NCBI GenBank assembly: GCA_031310005.1
Contig: CM062379.1
Location: forward strand, 6,262,001 to 6,326,000
Origin: Dactylellina haptotyla
Lineage: Eukaryota; Ascomycota; Orbiliomycetes; Orbiliales; Orbiliaceae
Direction of reading: 5' to 3'
Length of the DNA: 64,000 nucleotides
Shown here one piece after another: positions 1 through 11,419 of this stretch. Numbering within the stretch: position 1 is the stretch's first letter; every line of letters starts with the position of its first letter. A program made the position numbers and the translations under genes. The notes beneath the pieces are model-generated. The model saw only the letters and a list, made by a program, of their open reading frames with translations, was not told the DNA's origin and made no database searches.

Positions 1-840
1 AATCCGTACCAACACTACAGTCAGACGAAGAGTTCCTGTTACAATAGATTGTGGGAAGGTGTCGACGAGAAAGGAGAAATTGTGCCACCGCCTCCTCCAC
101 CTGCTGTCGAAGAACCTCCGCAGCCGATGATGATACAGATTGTGGTGCCTGGGCAGGCACCCAGGGACATCAATCAGCCCGCAGCGGCAGCTGCCGTGGC
201 CCCTAGGGTAGAGCCACATGCAGATGCCACAACCGAGGCTGGCCCAGCAGATCCTCTTGATATTGTCGCTGGACCGAGCGAGCCAGCCGAAGCACACTCC
301 GAAGCCACAGATGCTAGCACCTCGCAGGCATCCGAATCCGAGGAAGAAGAAGAAGACGATACACCACTCACGCCGTTATCTCCTGAAGATGAAGGGGAGT
401 TCTGGGTTATTTACGGGCGTAACGAATGTTTCTCTGAAGGCTATCATATGCTCGAGGCAAATCTGACCATTGCTGAAATCGCTGAGTTCCTGCGCGATTG
501 GGCTATGTCTATCAACGAACACCGCAAGAACAAGATGGGCTTGGGTGCTTACTGGAGGCGACTTGTTGAATGGAGAAGAAAGGTCAGAGACCCGAGGTTA
601 AAGAACAAGCAGATCGAATTTGGGGGCTTTCAATTTACCGATGAGGCCCTCAAAGCTGCCAAACAGGTGAAAAGAACGGAAGAGGAAGAGTTGCAACGGC
701 GATGGTGGGATATCTGGATGGGTGGTATGTGGGAGATAGCAGCGAATAAGGAGTGGAATGAGGATGAAGTGAAGAAGGAAGAAGATGAACTCAAAGATTT
801 TGTAGGGTTAAGAAATCACCCAGCTGCGATTCAGCCCTAA
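1..840 (+). CDS. Hypothetical protein, 5'-truncated by the window edge
   Basis: The frame is open from the first base of the window and ends at the TAA at 838-840, so the gene starts upstream; at least 279 residues are visible. No ATG lies near the left edge in this frame, so the start is outside or in an upstream exon. The visible N-terminal half is low complexity: a run of prolines, then Ala/Pro/Glu-rich sequence and an acidic Ser/Glu stretch near 330-375. From about 390 the protein turns helical and charged, with many Trp, Lys and Glu residues (for example RRWWDIWMGGMWEI near 690-735), which suggests a conserved folded or coiled region. I do not recognise the family. It is co-oriented with the prohibitin gene 480 bases downstream. 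Confidence 0.6.
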   Translation, partial: NPYQHYSQTKSSCYNRLWEGVDEKGEIVPPPPPPAVEEPPQPMMIQIVVPGQAPRDINQPAAAAAVAPRVEPHADATTEAGPADPLDIVAGPSEPAEAHSEATDASTSQASESEEEEEDDTPLTPLSPEDEGEFWVIYGRNECFSEGYHMLEANLTIAEIAEFLRDWAMSINEHRKNKMGLGAYWRRLVEWRRKVRDPRLKNKQIEFGGFQFTDEALKAAKQVKRTEEEELQRRWWDIWMGGMWEIAANKEWNEDEVKKEEDELKDFVGLRNHPAAIQP

Positions 841-1320
841 GACGGTTTGTGAGGGTGGGAACACAGCGCAGCTATATGTATATACAGATTCTTTGCTTTT
901 TAGCGAGCGAGCTGTCTGTGTTTTATATTTTTAAATTATTTTTTATCCAAAGCATCTTTTTGAAGCATACTAGAATCAAATTTTGTGACCTGGGAGAGTT
1001 TCATCCTGGATAGTCTCGTTGGCCAGACGGGGCAGTTTTGCTGGCAACGAGACTACATCCTGAACAATCTGAACCTACTCTCATCCTATAGCGAAATCTT
1101 GAATCTGATGCGGCTCTGCCGTGTTGTTTTGTGGTTGTGTAATCGATAGCCCATCGCCTAGATTTTGCTTTTTCTGGTGTTCAAAATTTTGATATTGGAA
1201 CTTCGCACCCCACAATCCGAGACCCGCTTCATCCCGCCAAACATCTATCTCGACAACCTTCAAATCCCCTCCACATACGACTCCGAACGCAAAAGGGATC
1301 CTCGATATCCGACTGTTACT
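841..1320. other. Intergenic: 3' end of the first gene and prohibitin promoter, with a hairpin
   Basis: There is no convincing coding sequence. The stretch 890-960 is T-rich and probably the 3' UTR of the upstream gene. A strong inverted repeat sits at 1011-1055, described separately. The remainder up to 1320 is the leader of the prohibitin gene. Confidence 0.5.
1002..1062. repeat. Hairpin-forming inverted repeat flanked by 7-bp direct repeats
   Basis: The arm tagtctcgttggccag (1011-1026) is the reverse complement of ctggcaacgagacta (1041-1055) apart from one extra g, with a 14-base loop between them. The 7-mer catcctg occurs at 1002-1008 and again at 1056-1062, directly next to the right arm. 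An inverted repeat between short direct repeats looks like a tiny insertion with a target duplication, but it could also be a transcribed hairpin in the 3' UTR or leader. The pairing is seen directly; the origin is inference. Confidence 0.6.
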
Positions 1321-2474
1321 ATGGAACCGAGTCAATCCCCGAGAGAGGCCTGGGAGCGCCTCGTCCGAACTGTCCAGCAGCGAGCTCAGCAGGGCGGCCG
1401 TGGCGGCCGAATGCCTGGTGGTTCTCCACGCGGCCTCATCGGTGGAGGAGCTGCGCTGTTCCTTCTGGGTGGTCTGGCGATAACTGCCAACAATGCTCTA
1501 TTCAACGGTATATAATCTTTTATAGCCCATTTTCTACAAGTTTTTATAACGATGACTCGAAGCTGACGAATGTGTCTCCTACAGTCGATGGTGGTCACAG
1601 AGCTATCAAGTACACCAGACTGGGTGGTGTCAAGCAAGAAATATACAGTGAAGGTATACTCACACCCTTCTCCACCAACACTCTACATCAATATCTAACG
1701 AAGTTTTGAAAAATCTAAGGAACCCATTTCATGATCCCATGGTTCGAAACACCAATTACATATGACGTCCGCGCCAGACCTCGTAACGTCGCCTCCCTCA
1801 CCGGCACAAAGGACTTACAGATGGTCAACATCACCTGCCGTGTGCTCTCCCGTCCTCGCGTTGAAGCTCTTCCCTTAATCTATCGAACTCTCGGCGTCGA
1901 CTATGACGAGCGTGTGCTGCCATCCATCGTGAACGAAGTTCTGAAGTCTGTTGTCGCACAGTTCAACGCCTCGCAGTTAATCACACAGAGAGAGGCTGTC
2001 AGTCGTCTCGTGAGGGAGAACTTGGTCAAGAGGGCAGCTAGATTCAACATTCTGTTGGACGACGTCAGTTTGACACATTTGGCGTTCTCGCCGGAGTTCA
2101 CGGCTGCTGTTGAAGCCAAGCAGGTCGCACAACAGGAGGCGCAGAGGGCAGCCTTTGTGGTTGATAGAGCGAGACAGGAGAAGCAGGCTATGGTTGTTAG
2201 GTAAGTTTTCAGTGATTACTAAACCACTTTAGCGGTAGCAATGTATGCTAACAAAATATTGATGAACAGAGCCCAGGGTGAGGCACGATCCGCAGAACTT
2301 ATCGGTGAGGCTATCAAGAAGTCGCAGAGTTACGTTGAGCTCAGGAAGATCGAAAACGCGAAGACTATCGCTCAACTATTGGCGGAGAGCGGTGGCAGAA
2401 ATAAGCTCTACTTGGACTCTGAGGGTCTCGGTCTCAACGTCTTCGAGGAGAAAAAGAAAGACGGAAAGAAATAA
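1321..2474 (+). CDS. PHB2: Prohibitin-2 (mitochondrial inner membrane)
   Basis: Four exons (1321-1507, 1585-1653, 1720-2200, 2270-2474) give 313 residues, the usual length for Phb2. A Gly-rich N terminus precedes one membrane segment (about residues 38-58, [15 protein letters not shown]), followed by the SPFH core ([23 protein letters not shown] in part) and a C-terminal Ala/Gln/Glu/Arg coiled coil. Prohibitin-2 pairs with prohibitin-1 in a ring complex in the inner membrane that supports respiratory-complex stability, cristae shape and mitophagy. All three introns are short (66-77 bases). The last one has the branch motif gctaac at 2247-2252 before the acceptor at 2267-2269. Starting at 1321 puts the membrane segment at the position usual for the family. 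Phb1 is the only close alternative; the long Gly-rich N terminus favours Phb2. Confidence 0.92.
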
Positions 2475-2942
2475 ACGGAAGATGCAGAATACGCTGGGTA
2501 TATTAAAGATGTGAGATCTGAGAGAGAAGTTTGGTGATTCTTGGTGTAAAACTCAAACTCCCCTCTTACGATGTTTTTTTTTGTCTCGATCATTTTTACC
2601 GTTATAGGATCAAGGGTTTTGGTCTTTAATGGTATGAGGAGGGGTTTGCGAGAACTGTATATATTATTATTCTCCCGTTCTGGTTTCTCCCACTTGTATT
2701 TTATACATCGCTGTATCTACTAGGTAATAGTCCACTCATGGCTTCGGCCAACGTCATAAATTCATAAAGACCCATCTGAGAAATAGCGGTGGGCAGTAGC
2801 GAGCCGTTGCCAAAACAAAACAGGAAACCAAATTAATAAAAACAATTCAGAAGGGAAATTGAAGGGTTAAACCTCGATGAAACCAATGCCGATAACTTCA
2901 ACGGCGAAATATAGTAGGTAGCATTTAGAAGGTAACACGTTA
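2475..2942. other. Tail-to-tail gap between PHB2 and KAR5
   Basis: This holds the 3' UTRs of two converging genes. I see AT-rich sequence and no supported gene. Confidence 0.5.
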
Positions 2943-4938
2943 CTAAAAGAAAGCGCCGATATAGTTCCACAATATGGCGATGCAACTGTAAGCCCGTTGG
3001 GCACTATCTTCCCCGACAGATCCATCAACCAGTAGCTGACCATGCTCTCCCCCATCCGCGGTTGAATGCGCTCCATCATCGGAGTTAGTTGTCATACAGA
3101 TAGTGTAGATAATTGCTATAGCAAAAACTATGATTGCAGTTCTCTTTCGGTCGAGAAGAACCAGAAGACTGAGCACTAAAGGGAGATAGGACAAGGAGAT
3201 ATCCAGTCCTGGAAATGGTCCAGAATGATAACCCCGGTGTTGCAAACGCACAACCATGTTCTCGATATTTTGAAGGTAAGTTGTACTTTCAGACAAGATA
3301 CCAAGGAGGGTTTCATTGAAGTAAGTAGCGAACTCGTGAAGAGTATTAAGCTCCCGGCTTGTAGTTTCCTAAGAATATCTATTAGAAACTTGATAAATGA
3401 TAGAAAATACTGCGTGTCTAACCTCGTTTGCGAGCATGGATGATAACATCTCCGCTTGCGAATATCCGAGGGCTTGCATCCCTTCGTTCAAGTATTCCAT
3501 AATCTGAAGATCCTGTTAGCTTGGTCATCATATAATGGGATCAAAATATGCCCAGACTTACCTCTACGCCTGCAAGGATTGACTCCCGGAGTGCCTTGAA
3601 ATCAGAAATCGCGTGGCTCTATATTGAATTACACATTGGTCAGAAGCCGTAGCATTTAAGTATGGTGATCAAAAGAATAGGCCTACACCGAGGGCTTCCT
3701 GAGATGTAATGAATTCTGTGATAGAATTTAAAGCTTTACTGGTTGAGTATTCGATGGCAGTTTGAAGCTATAAAATGTTTAGTTACAAAACGGCTAAGTT
3801 GGTGACAGTTAGGATTTGAAATTTATCACATACCTCCTCCATCTTCTCCAGTCTATATGCCTCCTCTAGTTCTGTTCGCGCCGTAAATTTGGTTTCAAGC
3901 AGCCCCATCATTAGAAGAATGTGTTCTATCAACTCCTTTGTCTTCTCCATGCCGAGAATTTGAACATCGGAATGCTCGTTAAAGATTGCGCTTTGCTCTG
4001 CTAGCTTAATAGTGTGCGTATTCTGTAGTCGCGAAATCTCATCTACGACAGAGTGTAAGTTCTGTAGCTTGCTATCCATAGGTGAAATACTACGATCTAT
4101 GAATATGTCAAACTCTCTGATTAGTGCAGAAAGCTTAGAGCGAATAATGCTAGAAGTGCTATCGGCGTTTCCTAAGTCGGTTGAGATGATATTGAGTGAT
4201 CTTGCTAGTTGATTTTCCAGTTGATAGTGAAGTATTGTGAGGTTGCGATGTAGCTTGAGTAGATTGTCTAGGTGGGATTATTAACGTTTCTTAGAAGGGT
4301 GTTTCAAGAAATCCGAAGGACTTGGAATCGAACGAGGGAGCGGTTTGGCCCACCTTTTTCAGCTTCTTCTCGGACGGCTTGACAAAGTACACCAACACTT
4401 TGAAAGCAATTACTCCAACTTGTCCACCACTGGGGTCTGCCCTCAAGTTTTCGAATGCATCTTTGAATGTCACGCTGTGATTGAATATCGGTTCGACAAC
4501 CTCGAGGATAATCAACGTTGGCGGATGAGAGCTCACAGATGGCAAGTTTGGTCGCAAAGTAGGCCTTGTCTTCGCCATTGAGAAGGGTCGGAGAGGATGA
4601 GCATTTCAAAATGATAGATTCCGTAAGAGAACTATACAAGCAAGAATGTGGCAAGTTGAGCGATGTGATAAGGGCAATGGACTCTTCGTATCCTTTGTGC
4701 AGTCTCTGAGATGAAAGCAAATATTCAATCGGATGAAGGGACCTCTCTGTACACGATGTCATCTATTAGTAGTATTCGACGCCTGGCGTGCTTATTGCAA
4801 TCTAGAGTAACAACCATGATGCTCAGGCTGCTTAGCGGCGATTTGTGAGTTTAGTGTCAACCCGAAGACTTGATGGGAGAGGGGAAGAATGACACAGATG
4901 AGACGATATATGCTGGTGATGGTAGGCATCGTAGGCAT
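2943..4938 (-). CDS. KAR5: Nuclear fusion protein KAR5/Tht1-like
   Basis: Seven exons on the minus strand (4938-4815, 4746-4354, 4267-3834, 3767-3687, 3618-3562, 3512-3423, 3368-2943) give 534 residues. The product fits the Tht1/Kar5 family, which is anchored in the ER and nuclear envelope and needed for nuclear membrane fusion during mating. Evidence: a hydrophobic signal-like N terminus supplied by exon 1; a cysteine-bearing luminal domain with AYFATKLAICEL and a CIRKLEGRPQWWTSWSNCF block (residues about 60-175); a long coiled-coil middle; and two hydrophobic segments near residues 447-465 and 468-485. The first intron has a weak donor (gttgtt), but its removal keeps the frame and adds the expected signal peptide; without it the protein would begin at 4762 with no leader. 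There are two in-frame ATGs, at 4938 and 4929. Confidence 0.8.
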
Positions 4939-6181
4939 GACGCCCGGAATTTTCTCTGAGGTAGGGCCGGTATAATATCTTATGGTAAGCCCGCTAAGTG
5001 GCTCGAGTAATTGCCAGTATTCTACGAGGGTATATATATATAGGTAACCTTGGTTGTATGGTAAGTGATGTTGAAGTGTTGGCGGAGTGTGACTATCCCG
5101 TGTTTATGGAATTCATCGTGAGTGCTTATAATTCAAAGACGTCAGAATTAAGGTAGGACTGATATAACGTTCAAAATCGTCAACAGCTAAGAAAGAAGGC
5201 TGAAAAAGGACCACCAAGTATCTGATACACTTTAGACGACGGTCTTGACAACCTCAACGGCTATCTTATATAAAGTCAAAACGGCTTAAACCACTGACCA
5301 TTGCATTGATTCTCAAAACTCTTTACAATTGGAACAAAAACAACCTCCTTCCATCAACTTTTTTTTGAAGGCGTGTTATCTAATATTCTCTGCGAAACTC
5401 TTGAATTCGATTACCCTATACGCAAACCTCGGACGATTATTGCTTTCAAACTCTTTACTGCCCATTTGGTTGCCGCAGCCAATGCTAACATGGCCAGGCA
5501 TGGATGATGCATCGATGCACACCTGGTTGGCCCCGCTACTAAGCCATACCCCCAAGCACCAACGGTTTTCCTCAAAAGCTACGGTCCCAAAGTTACTTTG
5601 CGACAGAGCCTGACTATTGGTTTTCGGATTGCTGAATCGAATCCTGGGTTTAAATTGACGTCTCCGAATGTGTTAATCTGCCCGATTTGGAGGCAAACAG
5701 GGGTGGCTGATTCGAGTCTGCGTGGTCATGTGCTGCACGCGGCGTGTTGCGAGACGCGTTTGCCCGCCGACGTCAGGCTGCACGCACAGACTCTTCCCAG
5801 CTGCGCATCGGTCCGACTCACCTCCCGACTTCTCCTCCACCATCGCCAACCTCATTCTCTTCAGCAACCTTCCCCCTATCAGCCCCCTATCACTCTTCGC
5901 ATATTTCTAGTCTATTCATGTTCGTCGCATCGGATTCCTCGCTTTTATAAGAAGCTACGTCGTATGTCTATCCTCCCTTATCTATACCTCCTCGCAGAGT
6001 GCTAACAAGATGTTGATATGTCAATAAAGACACTTTCAAAACAAAAATTATATTGTACATAGGAGCTATAGTTCAAACTACGCTCGTTTCAATGTTATCG
6101 AGCGTTTCGAAAGTCTCCAGACACTCGTCTATATCTCCCCAGTATAGTCTCACTATCAGCTGAACGAAACACAATCCCACA
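4939..6181. other. Divergent intergenic region between KAR5 and RAD4
   Basis: About 1.2 kb serve as promoter for two divergent genes. A TATA-like tatataaag lies at 5264-5274 and an alternating TA tract at 5030-5041. Short open frames on the plus strand (5329-6005) show no protein-like composition or domain and are not called. Confidence 0.5.
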
Positions 6182-9100
6182 ATGTCGAGGCGATCCAAGG
6201 TCCCGTCTTCTAAACCTCGCAGCGGCGCTGCTGAATCATCGTCCGGAGAGCCGTTTAATAGATTTGAGGATATCCCGACTGAGTTCAAGCACATGCTCGC
6301 CGAGAGAGTTCGGGAGGAACGGGAAGCTTCTGCAGCTGCCCGCGCTGCCCGTCTTGCGCAAACCGCCCCGCAACCTTCCGCCAGTGCAGGCCCGTCCACA
6401 TCTGCCAAGCGAAAGAAGCCCTTGACTCGAAGGACTGCGGCAGGCCCAAACCTCGAAGAGACGAGTCCCGCCAAAGGTGTAGAACCACCTAGTCCTATAG
6501 AATCTAGTACGAATGGGGCGCAACGGAAACCTCTACAGAATCTAGAGAAGGCAAAGTTGGCTTCGCCAGGCTCATCAAGCGCGAGGGGGTCAATGACGAA
6601 GCCGACAGCGATTACGCCGCCGAAAAGCAAGAGTTCAGCAGTAAACCCTTCAAAAAGAGGTCCCCTGGCAACAACCCCGCCAGCAATGAAGCCATCAACA
6701 GATTCAAAACCGGTACAGGCTGCGCAAGATAGTGATTTTGAAGACAGTGACGACGACGAAGAGTTTGATGATGACAGCGATGTTGATTGGGAAACCGTTG
6801 ATCTCAGTAACTTCAGTAAGCTCTACCCTAGTTTAGCCCATAATACTGAGAACAAGCTTTTGCTAACTCTTATCTTGTAGAGCCCGCCCCTGCCCCTGTA
6901 AATACCAACAAAGACGAGCCTGTAGTCTTCGAGCTCTCCATCCCGAAACCATCTAAAAGCAAGGACTCCGGCCGTAAAGGCCCCACCCCAGTTGAACGCA
7001 AGATCCGTCTCGGAGTTCACAAAGTCCATCTACTATGCCTTCTCGCCCATAACCGTCTCCGCTCACAGTTTTGCAATGACAAAGAGACACAAAATTCTCT
7101 CCTCCGCATCCTCGAGAAACGGGTGGTGGCCGAGTTGAACGACAACTCATATCAGCACAGCAAGGTTTTTAAGCAAGGCCTTTCAAATGCGGCGGCTGCG
7201 TTTCGTCGACGGTATAAAATTACCAAACCGGGTATCAGAAAGCCGTTGTGGGGATACATGCCTCCTAGTTATGACAAGCTTTGCGGCGATGGCGATGTCG
7301 AAATCAACGAGTTTCGAGCTGCTGCCAAGAATCTAGAAGGGTCCCGAGACATGGGCGCTCAGCTGTTTTGCGCGCTGCTTCGGCGAACTGGATTGGATGC
7401 TCGGATGGTTTGTAGTTTGCAGCCTCTCAGCTATTTATTCAAAGCCAAGTACAGTATAGACGATGAAAAGAGGAAATCGATGGTTTTCATGACGGAGGAT
7501 CCAGATGACTACGAAACCAGTGATGACGACAATGACGACGGTAATTTTGTTGGCAATGTGAATATAGCATATGGCGGACCCGGCCCCCAACGTCCGAATT
7601 GGAGGCTTCCTCCAAGCAACGGCAGAGTTAACATGGGCGGCAAGAAAGTCAAGAAAAGTAAGCCATCATAGTCTCCAGTGCCTCATATATAGCGAAACAT
7701 AGCTAAGAATATCACAGAGCGCGAAAAACAGATTCTCATCCACGACCCCTCGCTTCCCATCTACTGGGTCGAGGTTTTCGACATCATGTCCCAATTATGG
7801 GTGGCAGTCGATCCCCTTGGTATGGGTGTCGTCCGGAATCTCGGCAGCTTCGAGCCTCCGCAAGCCGATTTCGAAAATGAGATGAGCTACGTTGTCGCAT
7901 TCGACAATAAACACAAAGTTCGCGACGTTACGAAGAAATACGTTAAAAGTTACAACGGCCTCACTCGAACTCTCCGGGTTGATGGAACCCTCGATGGTAC
8001 AAAATGGTGGAAAAAGGCGCTCCGTCTTTACACGGTCCCTGCGTACATGGCCCCGGATCGAGACCAGTTCGAGAACGGCATCATGGAAGATAGAGTCTTA
8101 CGAGAAGGCATTCCGAAAAGTCTCAGCGTTATGAAGAATCATCCGGTCTTCGCTATTGAGGAACAATTACGCCAGAATGAAGTCATCCATCCGAAGGTTG
8201 AATGCGGTACTATGACTGGGAAGAACAAGAAACCTATTCCAGTGTATCGACGACAGGATGTTAAGCAGGTCAAAACCGCTACGCAATGGTATATGCTCGG
8301 TCGAGAGATCAAAGCCGGCCAGCAGCCCTTGAAGCACAAAAAAGTGAAGAAGGGAAGGAAGTTAGACGATACGGTTGACCTTGAGGAATATGAGGAGCCC
8401 GAAGAGCAAGAGACCGGGATGTATGCTCAGTCGCAGACTATTATATACCGGCCGGAACCGTGCGTAGGCCCTATCGTGCCCCAGAATGCATACGGGAACA
8501 TCGATCTTTACGTCCCATCCATGTTACCTGATGGAGGGGTTCATATTCCACATAAGATGGCTCGTATCGCAGGGGAATTCTTAGGCATTGGCGAGTTTAT
8601 CGCGGACGCTGTTGTCGGATTCGACTTCCGAACCGGAGGCCGATCCACTCCTGTTATCAAAGGAATTGTTGCAGCGGAAGAGAGCGAAGAAGCCATTTGG
8701 TTGATGATCCACCATATCGAAAAAGAGGAAGCAGAGGCCGCGGATGAGGAACGTCGTTTGAAGTCTTTGAACATGTGGCGGAATTTTTTGGTCAAGCTGC
8801 GTATCAAAGAGCGTGTTGATGAGTACGCGATGGACGATGCGCCAGTGCCGGCGCTGAATAAGGCAGCTGAAGACATGGATTCGCGTACAGCAGAAAGCTC
8901 CGAGGACAGCATGGAGGATGGCAAGGAAAACATTGAAACACCAGCTTCAAATATCGTTAAGAGTGATTCGTATGCACGCGGAGGGTTCTTCAGTGATGAG
9001 ATTGATGTTATCGCAGGCTTGTTGTCGAATGAGAAGGTTAAGAAAGATCGAGAGAAGATTTGGCAAGAGTACACTGCTAAAAAGCTAGCCGAGGTCGAAG

Positions 9101-10008
9101 AACATTTATTGCAAGAAGCAGCGACTGAAAAGCTATTTGATTCTACGGACTATAATGACCACGGTGGCTTTTTGGAAGAGGAGGATAGCGAAATGAAACA
9201 GGATGCACCTGAAAGGAGCACCAATAAGGGGAAAGGTAAAGCCGTGGAGAGTTATAGCGGTGGCTTCCTCGTTGAGGAATCGGAGGAAGCTGTTTCAGGC
9301 GGGTTTATTGTCGAAGAAGATCAAGATTTTGGTGGCGGTGGATTCATGGTAGACGATGACAGCGCCGTGGGTGGCGGGTTCTTGGTCGAAGACGATGATG
9401 TTGGCGGCGGTGGATTTATGGTTGAGGAAGAAGCCGTTGGCGGTGGGTTCATTGTCGAAGATAAAGATCTTTATATCAATAGCCATACCAATCTATCGAC
9501 AAAGCCTGCTGCTGCTCCAAAAAAGAAACTGCAAGATTTGGATATGGGTGGGAGTGAATTACTTTACGATCCCAGCGCCTATGGAGAAGGGTTTTCGTAT
9601 CACGAAATGGCAGACCAAACGAGGAAACAATCTCGGAGCAGCACACCCCAAGTAGCCGGTAGTCTCAAACGAAAGGCTCAATATGTGGAAGGCGAAGGAG
9701 GAAACGTGACAAAGAGAACCAAATCGGCATCACCAGCCGCAGTTGTTCAATCGCCACCAACTTCGAATAACGCAAATCACATAGATTCTTCTAAGACCCA
9801 ATCCGAGTCACCAATTGCAGATATTATTATGGCGGCAGGAACGCCCAATCAGCTGAAGAGAAAGGCAAGCAATATCAGTGAGGAGGGCAGGCGTCGCAAG
9901 AAGAGCTTGTCCTTTTCTCCTCCAGCGAATGACGAGCGAGATTTCCCAGAAGACGATATTCAAGACGATGAGTTTGAGTACTCGGATGCGGGTTGGACTT
10001 CGAGCTAA
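6182..10008 (+). CDS. RAD4: DNA damage recognition protein Rad4/XPC
   Basis: Three exons (6182-6815, 6881-7657, 7718-10008) give 1,233 residues. Rad4/XPC with Rad23 recognises helix-distorting lesions and starts global-genome nucleotide excision repair in the nucleus. Order: a disordered acidic and basic N terminus (1-220); a transglutaminase-like domain (about 235-470, with GSRDMGAQLFCALLRRTGL and WVEVFDI); BHD1 near residue 600 (SLSVMKNHPVFAIEEQL); BHD2 near 650 (TATQWYMLGREIKAGQQPL); and BHD3 at about 720-800 (NAYGNIDLYVPSMLPDGGVHI). The C-terminal 430 residues are unusual in bulk. Residues about 890-1057 carry repeated GGF(L/I/M/F) units followed by acidic residues, and the end has basic KRK-type nuclear signals and phospho-site-like Ser/Pro motifs. 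Both introns are phase 1 with consensus gtaag donors. Identity is firm; the tail function is unknown. Confidence 0.93.
8974..9475 (+). repeat. Imperfect GGF-hydrophobic-acidic repeat array inside RAD4
   Basis: Eight in-frame copies of Gly-Gly-Phe followed by Leu, Ile, Met or Phe, usually Val, then two to five acidic residues lie between about residues 890 and 1057. The last six are nearly contiguous (about 9258-9475), for example GGFIVEEDQD, GGFMVDDDS, GGFLVEDDD and GGFMVEEE. The units are diverged at DNA level, so this is a protein-level linear-motif array rather than a fresh tandem duplication. Confidence 0.85.
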
Positions 10009-11419
10009 TAACTTGACTTATTCTACAACTTTTTCTTCTTGGCTTTAATTTCTCTCTATTATATTGTATATTGTTGCATACATAGCGGGCGTTTATTGTT
10101 GTTGTTGGATATATTCATTCAAAACGGCGTTAAGATGGCGAGGTTCAGTGTTAACATGTTTTGACCAGGTTTATTTTATGTCTGGCTAATAGGCTATTCC
10201 CAATGAGCTTTGGAAATGCGTATCTTGGGAAGACCGCGCTTGTATTTGTTTTCCTTTTTAGAGATACACATGATATCAATTATAAACATGTTCAATAGGT
10301 CGGTCAGAAATAACAATTGTTGAATATTTATGCATCAAAGTTGTAAATGTGGGCTCGCGTGTTGCGGTCGCCAACGGCACAGGCTCGCAAATGTTTGTCG
10401 CTTCCCCGGATTTCGCATTGACCACTGAAAGAGGAGACGGGACTGATTGCGGTTTAGTGCGCAGCGTACCCCGCATTTGCCCATTCCCGTTTGAAGTGAC
10501 GTTGGGCCGGGGGTTGTTCGATTCCCAGCTGGGGTCGCGTGGGTACCAAGCACCGAACGGCTTGTGAGCGAATAATCGAGCGTCGTCGAGTTGGAAAGGG
10601 CCAAAGACGAAAGAAACCCGCGAGAGAGAAAGAATGCAGATATATGCAGCTATTCGAGGAATTTAAGTATTTTAAGAGTCAGAAGGGAAGGGTAACGGTG
10701 GGAGGGCTAAAGAGCATGTCGTTGGGACCGCCATCCGGCCCAGAAAGGGGACGCAAGAGAGCGATAAGATGTTCCCGTCAACGGAGAACACCCACAAACA
10801 GGCTGTTCGAGTGACATAGCTCGCCCAGCCAGACACGGGTGGAGGAGGGCATTCATGTACCGTTTACATCTGCCCACATTACAGGCTAAGTGAGAATGAA
10901 TCCGAGATAGCAAGGGCCCCACGCCTGACGAATCACCGCCCTCGGCCGCGCGCTGTTGCATGCTGATCGAGCAGGAAACCTCGAGCTACCATGTTAGTCA
11001 AGTCCAGCAGAGGGGCGAGGAGGAGGAGGAGAGAGTTCGGGCTGGATCACCAGGACAGGCCGCTGAATCCGGCGCCGTCGTTGGATGATAGTGAGCACAC
11101 CAGCGTCATGTGCCACGGAGACCGCACTGTTTCCGAGCACAATTGCAGTTTATTTATCAGTAGTATTAAGTTAAGTGAACATCAATCGAGCGTGTATCCG
11201 TCAGTTATATCCGTTTAAATAGCTGGTGCTACCCCTCTTCCGCCCTCCCCAAAACCTCTTCCCTTCCACCATCGTCCCCCATCAGCCATTCCACTGCCCA
11301 TTCTCCTCTCTGCTGCCCTTTTTGTCACTCCGTGATAGTATATTGAGATCCCAAATTCGCCTGCATCTGCAGAATTAACAACCCTCCTCCCTCTATCTTA
11401 CCCCCATTCCACATACACA
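10009..11419. other. Intergenic region upstream of the DUF6699-like gene
   Basis: This 1.4 kb stretch has a GC-richer middle (10340-11100) and a strongly pyrimidine-rich segment (about 11225-11410) just before the next start codon, as is typical of fungal core promoters. Open frames at 10276-11218 overlap on both strands without protein-like features. No gene is supported. Confidence 0.5.

Noticed and set aside
5329-6005. Plus-strand frames and a gaatcgaatcc motif resembling a tRNA T-loop near 5634
   Set aside because: No acceptor stem, anticodon arm or A/B box could be built around the motif, and the frames have no protein-like features.
10490-10530. ggttgttcgattccc-like stretch resembling a tRNA T-arm
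   Set aside because: The flanking bases do not form a five-pair T-stem and no cloverleaf is possible upstream.
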